From positions 1 through 20,107 of the forward strand of contig JAEWOP010000167.1 in assembly GCA_023399635.1 (NCBI GenBank): 20,107 bases of DNA. The letters run 5' to 3'. The stretch is from Pseudomonadota bacterium. GTDB lineage: Bacteria > Pseudomonadota > Alphaproteobacteria > Rhizobiales > Rhizobiaceae. Below, one piece after another: positions 1 through 6,925 of this stretch. Position 1 is the first letter of the stretch; each line of letters starts with the position of its first letter. The notes under the pieces were generated by a model. It saw only the letters and a program-made list of their open reading frames with translations, did no database searches and was not told where the DNA came from. The translations under genes were made by a program, and so were the position numbers.

Positions 1-536
1 ATATCAAGCCCGACAGTGGCTTCGTCGAGCAAAAGCAGAGGCGGGCGATGCAGCAGGGCACGCGCGATCTCCACCCGCCGCATTTGTCCGCCAGACAGCG
101 CACGAACCTTGTCATGCAGACGGTCACGCATGCCGATTTGGGTAAGAAGCTGTCCGATCCGCTCCTTCGCCGCGGTTCGTCCGATCCCGTGCAGCGACGC
201 ATGATAGGCTAGGTTTTGGTAGATGCTGAGATCGAGGTCCAGCGTGCGGGCCTGGAAGACGATGCCGAGCCGGCCAAGTGCCTGTCCCGATTGCCGCACG
301 ATGTCATGGCCAAAAATGCGGATCATGCCCTGACGGACGTCGAACAGGTGGCAGATCAGCGAAAACAGCGTCGTCTTTCCAGCGCCGTTCAGGCCCAGCA
401 GCACCGTGAACCGTCCCTGGGCAATCTTGAATGAAACCCCTGACAAGACTTGCTTGCGACCATAGGCATGGCTTACTGCCGAAACCTTCAGAGCGGCGGG
501 CGGGACCATGGCTTCATCCGCCTTCACATGCTGCAT
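1..536 (-). CDS. ABC transporter ATP-binding protein, PQQ-alcohol dehydrogenase-associated (3' end outside window)
   Basis: Partial gene: the reading frame is open to the window edge, so only the first 178 residues are present. Visible ATPase motifs in order are Walker A (GLNGAGKTT, about residues 48-56), a Q-loop (VFQAR), the signature LSGGQ and Walker B (LLLLDEAT). This is the ATPase of an ABC transporter acting on the cytoplasmic face of the membrane. Its place behind the propeller and binding-protein genes matches the ATPase (PedA/PQQ_ABC_ATP type) of the ABC system that accompanies PQQ-dependent alcohol dehydrogenases. The ATG at 536 has a GGGAAGG-type ribosome site and sits 22 bases after the preceding stop, so it is probably cotranscribed. 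The ATPase identity is certain. The PQQ association comes from context, and the transported substrate is unknown. The partner permease is presumably just beyond base 1. Confidence 0.9.
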   Translation of the reverse strand, partial: MQHVKADEAMVPPAALKVSAVSHAYGRKQVLSGVSFKIAQGRFTVLLGLNGAGKTTLFSLICHLFDVRQGMIRIFGHDIVRQSGQALGRLGIVFQARTLDLDLSIYQNLAYHASLHGIGRTAAKERIGQLLTQIGMRDRLHDKVRALSGGQMRRVEIARALLHRPPLLLLDEATVGLD

Positions 537-558
537 GATCCCGCCTTCCCTGCTCCAG

Positions 559-1047
559 TTACTTGATGGTGATCGTCCCCTGCAGGCCTTTGTCAGCCAG
601 ATCCGGCACTGACCAGGTATAGGTGCCAGGGCGGATTGTGGTGAACTGAACCTGCATCGTCCCCTCCGCATCAAATTCCAGCCAGGCCGGCGCGCCGTTC
701 ATGTGAACCTCAAGATCGTTGATGACGATCTGGTTCATCCAGACATTGCGGAACAGGTCCGTGTGAAACTTGTATTCAAGGCCGGCAGCAGAGGTGATCT
801 TCCACCGATAGCCTTGGCCGGCAATCAGCTCGAAGTCCTTCTGGTTCACCGTGAAGCTGTCTTCAGAAGAACCCAAAACGAGTTCCGGCACGTCCTTGCT
901 CGCCCGCGTCACCTGCTCCGTCGCCGCCCCGGCGGCTGCCGGCGCATCATCGTCATCATCGTCATCAGCATCCTGGGAAAATGCCGGCGTCACCACCATC
1001 ATCAGCCCCATGAATGCAGCGATAGAAAACTTGCGGTAGTTGTCCAT
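559..1047 (-). CDS. Exported cupredoxin-like protein with poly-Asp tract, copper ligands apparently missing
   Basis: This 162-residue protein has an N-terminal signal peptide (residues 1-24, ending AFS before QDA). A run of acidic residues follows (D26, D28-D34), then an Ala-rich linker and a domain of about 110 residues. That domain has alternating short strands and ends PGTYTWSVPDLADKGLQGTI, which resembles the last strands of cupredoxins. In copper-binding cupredoxins this segment carries Cys, His and Met ligands. Here the aligned positions read Trp/Ser (145-146), Leu150 and Leu155, and the protein has no cysteine. Function is unknown; a periplasmic structural or electron-transfer-accessory role in PQQ alcohol oxidation is inference from its neighbours. 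A strong AGGAGGAGG ribosome site precedes the ATG, and the gene starts 33 bases after the propeller stop. The fold assignment is by eye. Confidence 0.8.
   Translation of the reverse strand: MDNYRKFSIAAFMGLMMVVTPAFSQDADDDDDDDAPAAAGAATEQVTRASKDVPELVLGSSEDSFTVNQKDFELIAGQGYRWKITSAAGLEYKFHTDLFRNVWMNQIVINDLEVHMNGAPAWLEFDAEGTMQVQFTTIRPGTYTWSVPDLADKGLQGTITIK
946..972 (-). repeat. GAT/GAC trinucleotide tract encoding poly-Asp
   Basis: Nine consecutive codons just after the signal-peptide cleavage region read Asp-Ala followed by seven Asp. On the plus strand this appears as tandem atc/gtc triplets. Such a triplet tract can change length by replication slippage without breaking the frame, so the number of Asp residues may vary between strains. 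Confidence 0.85.
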
Positions 1048-1080
1048 TTTCGTCCTCCTCCTGAAAACTCACGATGAAAG

Positions 1081-2058
1081 TTATTGCGGCGACACCACCA
1101 CTCCCCATGGCAGGGCACCTACGGTCACCGACTGCACCGGCTCGTCGGTCTCGACATCGATGAACGTGATGTCGTTTGAAACACCGTTCGTGCTGATGAT
1201 GGTCTTCTGGTCAGGCGTGAAGGCGAGTTGCCAGACCCGCTGCCCGACGAGCACATATTTTTCCACCTCGTAGGTTTCGGCATTCACCACCGCCACCCGA
1301 TTGGCCGGCCCGAGGGCCACATACGCCTTCTTCCCGTCAGCGGTGATCCGCACGCCGACGGGCTGGATGGCCTCGGAGCGAAGTCCCGCGATCTCGAAGG
1401 TAATCTTGTGCTTGATCTCGCGGCTCTCGTTATCGATCACCGAGACAGTGCCGCCGATTTCGGCGCTCACCCAGACCTCCGAATTGTCCGGCTTGAACTC
1501 CGCGAAGCGCGGGCGGGAGTCGACCAGCACGTTGTGCGTAATCTCGTTGGTCGCCGTGTCGATGAAGTGCGCCATGTTCGTCGTCTCGGACGTGTTGACC
1601 ATCGACTTGCCGTCCGGGCTGATCCCCATCCCCTCCGGCTCAACGCCAACGGGGATCTCCGCCACCACCCCCTTGGTCTCTAGATCGATGACGGTCACCA
1701 GATTGTCGTCCTCATTGGCGACGTAAAGCGTCTTTCCATCAGGTGAGAGCACAAAAAGTTCTGGATCTGGGCCGGAAGGCAGGGAGCCCACGATCTGGTT
1801 CGTCGCTGTGTCGATGATCTCGATTGTGTCATCATCGCTGGCGCACAAGTAAATGAACTTGCCGTCGTGCGAGATGGTGATGCCGCGGGGCCGCTGGCCC
1901 ACCTCGATCGTCCGAACCACCTCCATGGTCGTGGAATCCACCACGGTGACCGTATTGTCCTTCTCATTGGAGACATAGACCATATAAGCCGACGCCGGTG
2001 TGCTGGCGCCTAGCGCCAGCGCAACCGCCGTTGACAGAAAGCTCAGTTTTTTCAGCAT
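1081..2058 (-). CDS. Exported YVTN-type beta-propeller protein (PQQ-dependent catabolism-associated)
   Basis: This is a 325-residue protein. Residues 1-24 form a signal peptide (MLKKLSF... ending ASA before YMVYV). The rest is a series of about 42-residue repeats with the patterns VYVSNEKDNTVTVVD, SPDGKTLYVANEDDNLVTVID and GGTVSVID, typical of seven-bladed YVTN/NHL propellers. It matches in architecture and context the beta-propeller found beside PQQ alcohol dehydrogenase ABC genes (PQQ_ABC_repeats type, PedB-like); that family's biochemical role is not established. I chose the ATG at 2058 because it has an AAGGGA ribosome site 7-8 bases upstream and starts exactly at the signal peptide. A longer frame to 2100 would overlap the upstream gene and add non-signal residues. 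It lies 26 bases after the binding-protein stop and is part of the same operon. Confidence 0.88.
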   Translation of the reverse strand: MLKKLSFLSTAVALALGASTPASAYMVYVSNEKDNTVTVVDSTTMEVVRTIEVGQRPRGITISHDGKFIYLCASDDDTIEIIDTATNQIVGSLPSGPDPELFVLSPDGKTLYVANEDDNLVTVIDLETKGVVAEIPVGVEPEGMGISPDGKSMVNTSETTNMAHFIDTATNEITHNVLVDSRPRFAEFKPDNSEVWVSAEIGGTVSVIDNESREIKHKITFEIAGLRSEAIQPVGVRITADGKKAYVALGPANRVAVVNAETYEVEKYVLVGQRVWQLAFTPDQKTIISTNGVSNDITFIDVETDEPVQSVTVGALPWGVVVSPQ

Positions 2059-2084
2059 TCTGTATCCCTTCGTCCCTGATACCG

Positions 2085-3290
2085 TTAATCCAGAACGCAC
2101 TGCGTTTCCGGTTGATCGATCCCAAGCGTGTCGAGCTCGGAGACCTGATGAAGAAAACCCTCCTGCGGCGAAGTGGAAACCACTGATCGGCCGTCACCAA
2201 GAAAGATCGGCTGACGCAACTGCCCGTTCCAGGTACGGAATGTCAGTTTCTGGCCTTTGAAAGCGGCAATCGAAAAATCTTCGCTTCGCAGAAACTCTGC
2301 CGTCTTTCCTGCTTCACCGCTTCCCGTGCGAGTGACGGCCTCGCCGATGACCCGGACGGCAGTCCAGGCCGCCATGTCCTTCCACAACATCCGCCGGCCG
2401 TTGGCCTTGGCGAACCTGTTCTGGATCTGGGTACCGCCCCATTGCTCGCTTGCCGGATGCCAGGCAGAGGGGATCAGTCCGGCAGTTCCCGCCACCGGGC
2501 GCGGCGTCCAGGTCCGATAGGGAACATAGGTCCCAAAAACCTCGCTCTCGTCGGCCACCAGAAGAGCGTCATGCTCGGGGAAACCTTGCGTAAAGACCGG
2601 CATCTGTCTCTGGATCTGGACGACGCCAGAATCGGTCCTGCGGGCGGTCCCGGTATCGGTGAACTCCTTCTCGAGCAGGATTTCGGCGCCGAAACGCTCG
2701 GCAGCACGACGAAGAGCCTCCGCAAACAGGTTATCCCTTTCATGGGAGCCATGGATCATCACCCAACGGCGCCACTGTTTCCATACTAGATACTGTGCCA
2801 GCCCGTCTGCCAGCATGCTGCGCGTGGGCGCCGTGTGAAAGACATTGGAGTGACACGCCTCCTCACGCAGGCGGTCGTCGGTTGCCCCAACGTTGAACAT
2901 CAGGACATCGCGTGCGCGAGCAAGGTCGGAGATCGAAAGAAGCTGCTCGGCGGAAATATCCGTCAGGATGTAGTTCACGCCCCTCGACATCAGGTCTTCG
3001 GCTGCCGCTGTAACATCAGCGTCGAGCTTCACCTCGACGACGTCAAGACTATAGGCCTGGCCTAGAAACCGGCCCGTCGTGTTGTTGTCGGAGATCGCCA
3101 CATTGGCGCCTGCCACGCCCTCGTCGCGAGGCGCAACATCGAGGACCGAGAGCGCGAGCTGCGGCTCGTATGCCCGAAGGTAACCGAGCCTGACCTGCAA
3201 TTCCTCCTTCGCAGGCTGCTGCGCAACTGCGGGAGAGCTGCCAAGAGCTGCAAGGAAGAGTCCAATGAGCGGCAGGAAGAAAACGGGCAC
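2085..3290 (-). CDS. Periplasmic substrate-binding-like protein of PQQ-alcohol dehydrogenase ABC system
   Basis: First gene of the minus-strand operon, about 401 residues. A hydrophobic signal segment (FFLPLIGLFLAALGSSPAVA) is followed by a branched-chain-amino-acid-receptor-like (type 1 periplasmic binding) domain. Recognisable stretches are VRLGYLRAYEPQ, GANVAISDNNTTGRFLGQ, DVLMFNVGATDDRLR, and RWVMIHGSHERDNLFAEALRRA. This matches the binding protein reported with PQQ-dependent alcohol dehydrogenase clusters (PQQ_ABC_bind type). The start is uncertain. I prefer the GTG at 3290 because GGAG lies 9 bases upstream and the signal segment follows directly, although this leaves no positive residue before the hydrophobic core. 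A TTG at 3362 would add 24 residues across two DNA palindromes. The ligand is unknown; alcohols or their oxidation products are inferred from context only. Confidence 0.85.
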   Translation of the reverse strand: MPVFFLPLIGLFLAALGSSPAVAQQPAKEELQVRLGYLRAYEPQLALSVLDVAPRDEGVAGANVAISDNNTTGRFLGQAYSLDVVEVKLDADVTAAAEDLMSRGVNYILTDISAEQLLSISDLARARDVLMFNVGATDDRLREEACHSNVFHTAPTRSMLADGLAQYLVWKQWRRWVMIHGSHERDNLFAEALRRAAERFGAEILLEKEFTDTGTARRTDSGVVQIQRQMPVFTQGFPEHDALLVADESEVFGTYVPYRTWTPRPVAGTAGLIPSAWHPASEQWGGTQIQNRFAKANGRRMLWKDMAAWTAVRVIGEAVTRTGSGEAGKTAEFLRSEDFSIAAFKGQKLTFRTWNGQLRQPIFLGDGRSVVSTSPQEGFLHQVSELDTLGIDQPETQCVLD

Positions 3291-3319
3291 CGGATTATCT
3301 CCATACGGGATACTCAGTT

Positions 3320-3333
3320 CCGACCGCGGTCGG
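3320..3333. repeat. 14-bp perfect palindrome upstream of the PQQ-ABC operon
   Basis: The bases CCGACCGCGGTCGG form a perfect self-complementary palindrome 30 bp upstream of the preferred GTG start at 3290. Its position fits an operator or promoter-proximal regulatory site. No protein is known to bind it. Confidence 0.5.
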
Positions 3334-3339
3334 CCCTGA

Positions 3340-3349
3340 CGAATATTCG
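3340..3349. repeat. 10-bp perfect palindrome CGAATATTCG
   Basis: This is a second perfect palindrome, separated by 6 bp from the one at 3320-3333 and about one and a half helical turns away centre to centre. Together they make this stretch look regulatory rather than the coding extension that a TTG start at 3362 would imply. Confidence 0.4.
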
Positions 3350-3436
3350 GTGCCGAAGGCAAGGTAACCGACCAGAACGATTATTCAACCCATAAAACAG
3401 GAACTGCATGCCCAAGATTTCGTGACAGCCGGGGGC

Positions 3437-3464
3437 TTGGATACTGCTTCATTCGGAGTATGAT
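3437..3464 (+). promoter_or_regulatory. Candidate sigma70-type promoter for pqqA
   Basis: TTGGAT at 3437-3442 and TATGAT at 3459-3464 are separated by 16 bases, and pqqA starts 41 bases downstream of the -10 box. The -10 matches consensus at five of six positions, but the -35 is weaker (three of six). The call rests on spacing and position only. Confidence 0.4.
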
Positions 3465-3505
3465 CTCCTCGGCTCAAGAAGCCGCCACGTGGAAGGAGGA
3501 AAAAC

Positions 3506-3601
3506 ATGAAGAAGACATGGAAGAAGCCAGCGATGTGCACAGTCGCTGTGGGAATGGAAATGTCACGCTACTTTCCCGCCCAGCTCTCTGCCAAAAAATA
3601 G
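3506..3601 (+). CDS. pqqA: PQQ precursor peptide PqqA
   Basis: A 31-residue peptide directly upstream of pqqB. It begins MKKTWKKPAM and contains GMEMSRYFPAQ. The Glu18-x3-Tyr22 pair is the residue pair that PqqE crosslinks and that ends up as the PQQ skeleton, so the spacing is exactly right. The KKP near the N-terminus followed by a G-[ML]-E core is usual for PqqA, while the tail after Tyr is longer than in the 23-24-residue enteric forms. A very strong ribosome site (GGAAGGAGGA) lies 5 bases before the ATG, as expected for a substrate peptide made in excess. The peptide is made in the cytoplasm, held by PqqD and processed by PqqE. Identity is secure from motif and operon. Confidence 0.95.
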   Translation: MKKTWKKPAMCTVAVGMEMSRYFPAQLSAKK

Positions 3602-3612
3602 CTAAATCTTCT

Positions 3613-3642
3613 CCGCCTCATCCGCCACCGCGGATGGGGCGG
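3613..3642 (+). terminator. Hairpin between pqqA and pqqB (attenuator or mRNA-stabilising stem)
   Basis: CCGCCTCATCCGC pairs with GCGGATGGGGCGG (13 pairs including one G-T), with a 4-base loop CACC. It begins 11 bases after the pqqA stop and is followed only by TTCT, not a full U-tract. It would therefore act as a partial terminator or a 3'-end stabiliser that keeps pqqA transcripts more abundant than pqqBCDE. Confidence 0.75.
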
Positions 3643-3661
3643 TTCTGCTGATGCTTGGGAG

Positions 3662-3681
3662 ACCGAAGCAAGTGCTTCGGT
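3662..3681 (+). repeat. Second hairpin just upstream of the pqqB ribosome site
   Basis: ACCGAAGCA and TGCTTCGGT are perfect inverted copies around AG. In RNA this gives an 8-pair stem with an AAGT loop. It ends only a few bases before the GGGAGAG ribosome site of pqqB, so it could affect pqqB translation or mark a processing site. Confidence 0.6.
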
Positions 3682-3696
3682 GCGGGAGAGGCTTTC

Positions 3697-4635
3697 ATGC
3701 GGTTGAAGATCCTGGGATCTGCCGCCGGTGGCGGATTTCCCCAGTGGAATTGTAATTACCATCTAAGTCGAGGAGCACGAGAAGGCTCTGCAGGCTTGAA
3801 AGTCAGAACGCAATCAAGCCTCGCCGCCTGCGCGAACGGTGTGGACTGGGTTGTCTTCAACGCTTCGCCGGACATACGCGAGCAGATCGCCGCGACCAAG
3901 GAACTTCAGCCGGCCCCAGATGCCCCCCTTCGCTCGACGCCGATTTCGGCGATCATTCTGACAAACGCCGATGTCGATCATATCGCCGGCCTTCTCAGCC
4001 TGCGCGAGCGGCAGGCCTTTGCGATCTATGCGACGCGGCGCGTTCTGGATGTGCTGGAACAAAACTCGATCTTCAACGTGCTCGACCCGTCAACAGTCAA
4101 GCGACGTGAGCTTACCCTCAATGCTCCTACACCTATCCTCAACAGCAAGGACGAACCGACGAACCTCACCGTGGAGGCCTTCTCTGTCCCGGGAAAGGTC
4201 GCGCTCTTCCTTGAGGACGAAACGAAAGCAGATAAGGCTTTCGGCACGCAGGTGGGCGATACCATCGGCTTGAAAATTTCCTCGTCGGCCACGCAAGCGA
4301 TCGCGCACTATGTTCCGGGCTGCGCGCGCGTCGATAGCGATCTGAAGCAGCGCTTGCAAAACACCGACTGCCTGCTCTTTGACGGCACGGTCTATACCGA
4401 TGACGAGATGATCCGCGCTGGCGTCGGCCCGAAGACGGGTCAGCGCATGGGTCACCTCCATATCTCCGGCGCCGATGGTTCGGCAGCAGCGCTCGCCGAT
4501 GTCGCCGTCGCTCGGCGCATCTATGTCCACATCAACAATACCAACCCTGTCCTCGACGACCATTCGCCAGAAGCGGCAGCGGTGCGACAGAAAGGATGGG
4601 AGATCGCCTATGATGGAATGGAGATGTTGCTGTGA
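3697..4635 (+). CDS. pqqB: PQQ biosynthesis protein PqqB (metallo-beta-lactamase fold)
   Basis: 312 residues, close to the usual length of about 305. It begins MRLKILGSAAGGGFPQWNCN, the hallmark PqqB N-terminus, and carries the metal-site region ILTNADVDHIAGLLSLRE. PqqB is an iron-dependent hydroxylase-type enzyme acting on the diamino-acid intermediate released from PqqA, before PqqC. The ATG at 3697 has a GGGAG ribosome site; a TTG at 3655 would add 14 residues that encode part of a hairpin. It overlaps pqqC by 4 bases. Oddity: many PqqB proteins have a Cys-x-Cys-x2-Cys structural zinc motif after PQWN, whereas here it reads NCNYHLSRG, keeping only the first Cys. Confidence 0.96.
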   Translation: MRLKILGSAAGGGFPQWNCNYHLSRGAREGSAGLKVRTQSSLAACANGVDWVVFNASPDIREQIAATKELQPAPDAPLRSTPISAIILTNADVDHIAGLLSLRERQAFAIYATRRVLDVLEQNSIFNVLDPSTVKRRELTLNAPTPILNSKDEPTNLTVEAFSVPGKVALFLEDETKADKAFGTQVGDTIGLKISSSATQAIAHYVPGCARVDSDLKQRLQNTDCLLFDGTVYTDDEMIRAGVGPKTGQRMGHLHISGADGSAAALADVAVARRIYVHINNTNPVLDDHSPEAAAVRQKGWEIAYDGMEMLL

Positions 4636-5390
4636 ACGAGTTCGCTGATGCGGCACAAGGTGGTCTCTCCTCTGAGGCCCTGGAGAAGGTTCTCCGCGAC
4701 ATCGGCGCTAGTCGCTACCACAATCGCCACCCGCTGCATCACCAGATGACCGCAGGTGCGTTGTCGAAGGAGCAACTGCAGGCCTGGGCGCTTAACCGAT
4801 ACTGCTATCAGTCCGTCATTCCCCGCAAGGATGCGATGATCATCGCACGCGCAGACGATCCGGAATTTAGGGCAGAATGGCGCAAGCGGATCGAGGACCA
4901 CGACGGCACGGACGGCTGGAACGGCGGCATTGCACGCTGGCTGAAACTGGCGACAGGACTTGGCCTGGACAGCGACCTGGTCAAGAGCCAGAGGGGCGCC
5001 CTTCCGGCGACGCGTTTTGCCGTGGGTGCCTATCTCTCCTTCTGCACCGACAGAAGCCTACTGGAAGCCGTTGCTTCGTCGCTGACGGAGCTATTTTCTC
5101 CCGTCATCATCAGCGAGCGCGTCCCGGCGATGCTCGCCAAATACGAGTACGTGACAGAGGACATTCTGGAATATTTCCGGCCTCGACCGGCGCAGGCATC
5201 GCGCGATTCCGACTTCGCCTTGGCATATGTTCTCCGTCATGCTGACACGCCGGAAAAGCAGCAGTCGGTGATCGATGCCTTGGTTTTCAAATGCGATGTG
5301 CTGTGGGCGATGCTGGACGCCCTGGAACAGGCTTATGGGGAGCACGGCCGCGTCCCCCCCGGCGCCTTTGATCCGAAGCCGCCACAATGA
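4632..5390 (+). CDS. pqqC: Pyrroloquinoline-quinone synthase PqqC
   Basis: 252 residues, the usual PqqC size. PqqC is the cofactor-free oxidase that carries out the final ring closure and eight-electron oxidation to PQQ. From memory of Klebsiella PqqC, the active-site residues align with a constant offset of 6: His30, Arg56, Tyr59, Gln60, Lys66, Arg86, His90, Tyr134, Glu153, Arg163, Tyr181, Arg185 and Lys220. The position of Klebsiella His154 is Ile160 here (SSLTELFSPVIISER). The GTG start overlaps the pqqB stop (GTGA), and the ATGA at the end overlaps pqqD, so translation is probably coupled. Identity is secure. Confidence 0.96.
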   Translation: MNEFADAAQGGLSSEALEKVLRDIGASRYHNRHPLHHQMTAGALSKEQLQAWALNRYCYQSVIPRKDAMIIARADDPEFRAEWRKRIEDHDGTDGWNGGIARWLKLATGLGLDSDLVKSQRGALPATRFAVGAYLSFCTDRSLLEAVASSLTELFSPVIISERVPAMLAKYEYVTEDILEYFRPRPAQASRDSDFALAYVLRHADTPEKQQSVIDALVFKCDVLWAMLDALEQAYGEHGRVPPGAFDPKPPQ

Positions 5391-5683
5391 CGCCGCGGCG
5401 GGAGCGCAGGTTACTCACCGAAACCTCCAGACCGGCGCTGAAGCCTTATGTGCGTCTGCAACACGACCCGGTCCGCCAGGCCTGGGCTCTCCTGTCGCCG
5501 GAGAAGGTGTTCTGGCCCGACGAGATCAGCCTCGACATCTTGAGGCTGTGTGACGGTCAGCAGTCTGTGATGCAGATCGTGGAGACGCTGGCTTCGCAAT
5601 ACGAAGCCCCTCCCGAGGAGATCGCTGCGGACGTGGAAGGTTTCCTGCAGGAATGGTCCGACAGATCTTTGGTGACGTTATGA
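5387..5683 (+). CDS. pqqD: PqqA-binding chaperone PqqD
   Basis: A 98-residue PqqD, the RiPP-recognition-element protein that binds the PqqA peptide and presents it to the radical-SAM enzyme PqqE. Typical features are RPALKPYVRLQHDPVRQAW, the VFWPDEISLDILRLCDG segment and the C-terminal helix FLQEWSDRSLV. It overlaps pqqC by ATGA at its start and pqqE by ATGA at its end. It stands alone here rather than fused to pqqC as in some methylotrophs. Confidence 0.95.
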   Translation: MTPRRERRLLTETSRPALKPYVRLQHDPVRQAWALLSPEKVFWPDEISLDILRLCDGQQSVMQIVETLASQYEAPPEEIAADVEGFLQEWSDRSLVTL

Positions 5684-6798
5684 GCCTAAGCATACTTCCT
5701 CCGATCGGCATGCTTGCCGAACTCACCCACCGGTGTCCCCTGCAATGTGCCTATTGCTCCAATCCGGTTGAGCTCATGAAAGCGAACCGGGAAATGGCGA
5801 CGGAAGCCTGGCTGGCGCTGTTCGATCAGGCGGCAGATCTCGGGGTGCTGCAAATCCACCTGTCGGGTGGGGAGCCGACCTTGCGCCCGGACCTCGAGAT
5901 ACTTGTAGAACGCTTGGCCTCTCGCGGCGTCTATACCAATCTCATCACTGCCGGCGTCGGCATTGCGGAAGGTCGTATCGAAGCGCTGGCGCGAGCCGGG
6001 CTCGATCACGTTCAGCTCAGCTTTCAAGGCGCGCTTCCGCAGACGACGGAAAAGATCGGCAACCACCGCGGCGCTCACGACAAGAAGGTCGAGACCGCCA
6101 TGCGCGTGCGCGCCGCCGGTCTCCCTTTGACGATCAATGCACCCATTCATCGGCACAATATCGACGAGATCCCGGCCTTCATCGATCTGGCACTCTCGCT
6201 TGATGCGGAGCGTCTGGAGATTGCCAATGTCCAATATGCCGGCTGGGCGCTTCTGAACCGGGATGCGCTCATGCCGGACCGCCAATCGGTGGAGCGCCAG
6301 GTGGAGATCGTCCGGCAGGCCCAGGAAGACTTATACGGCATACTGGCGATCGACTTCGTCACTCCAGACTACTTCGCGATCTACCCGAAAGCCTGCATGG
6401 GTGGATGGGCGCGCGACGCCTTCATGGTTGCCCCCGACGGCACGATTCTTCCCTGCCATGCTGCCGACACCATTCCCGGCCTCGTCTTTGAGCGCTTCGG
6501 AGACAGGTCCTTGCCGGACATCTGGCACCATTCTGCAGCCTTCAACGCCTTTCGCGGCACCGACTGGATGAGCGAGCCCTGCCGCAACTGCGAGAGAAAG
6601 GAAATCGACTGGGGAGGTTGCCGTTGCCAGGCAATGGCCATCGCCGGAAGTGCGAAAGCAACGGACCCCGCATGCTCCAGATCCCCCTATCACGCCCGAA
6701 TGGCTTCGCTGATCGAGCAGGCCATGACAGCGGAAGACAATGGCTTCCGTTATCGCCGTATCGGGAACGTGACGCAAGTTCGGGAACCGGTTGCCTGA
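5680..6798 (+). CDS. pqqE: PqqA peptide cyclase PqqE (radical SAM/SPASM)
   Basis: 372 residues. PqqE forms the carbon-carbon bond between the Glu and Tyr of PqqA. The radical-SAM motif is C19-PLQ-C23-AY-C26, followed by HLSGGEPTLRPD. The SPASM auxiliary-cluster ligands are C239, C259, C301, C304, D310, C314, C316 and C332. Their spacing equals that of the Methylobacterium enzyme (a constant shift of 9), including the unusual aspartate ligand. The ATG at 5680 overlaps the pqqD stop; a start at 5653 would add nine residues inside pqqD. It is the last gene of the operon. The 127-base gap to the convergent ABC ATPase shows only a weak hairpin and no clear terminator. Confidence 0.97.
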   Translation: MSLSILPPIGMLAELTHRCPLQCAYCSNPVELMKANREMATEAWLALFDQAADLGVLQIHLSGGEPTLRPDLEILVERLASRGVYTNLITAGVGIAEGRIEALARAGLDHVQLSFQGALPQTTEKIGNHRGAHDKKVETAMRVRAAGLPLTINAPIHRHNIDEIPAFIDLALSLDAERLEIANVQYAGWALLNRDALMPDRQSVERQVEIVRQAQEDLYGILAIDFVTPDYFAIYPKACMGGWARDAFMVAPDGTILPCHAADTIPGLVFERFGDRSLPDIWHHSAAFNAFRGTDWMSEPCRNCERKEIDWGGCRCQAMAIAGSAKATDPACSRSPYHARMASLIEQAMTAEDNGFRYRRIGNVTQVREPVA

Positions 6799-6925
6799 GC
6801 AGCCTTCGCCCTGACCGCGGGACACCCATCCCTTGCCGTCCACGAATGTTCGGGCATCCGACGCCGCAACAGCGGTGATACGGTAGCTGCTCCTGGCGGA
6901 AACAACAGCTTCCGTTACCCGTCTC

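Noticed and set aside
703..1077. Plus-strand frames with His/Ser/Ile repeats opposite the cupredoxin-like gene.
   Set aside because: They are the antisense reading of the poly-Asp triplet tract and the rest of a well-supported minus-strand gene.
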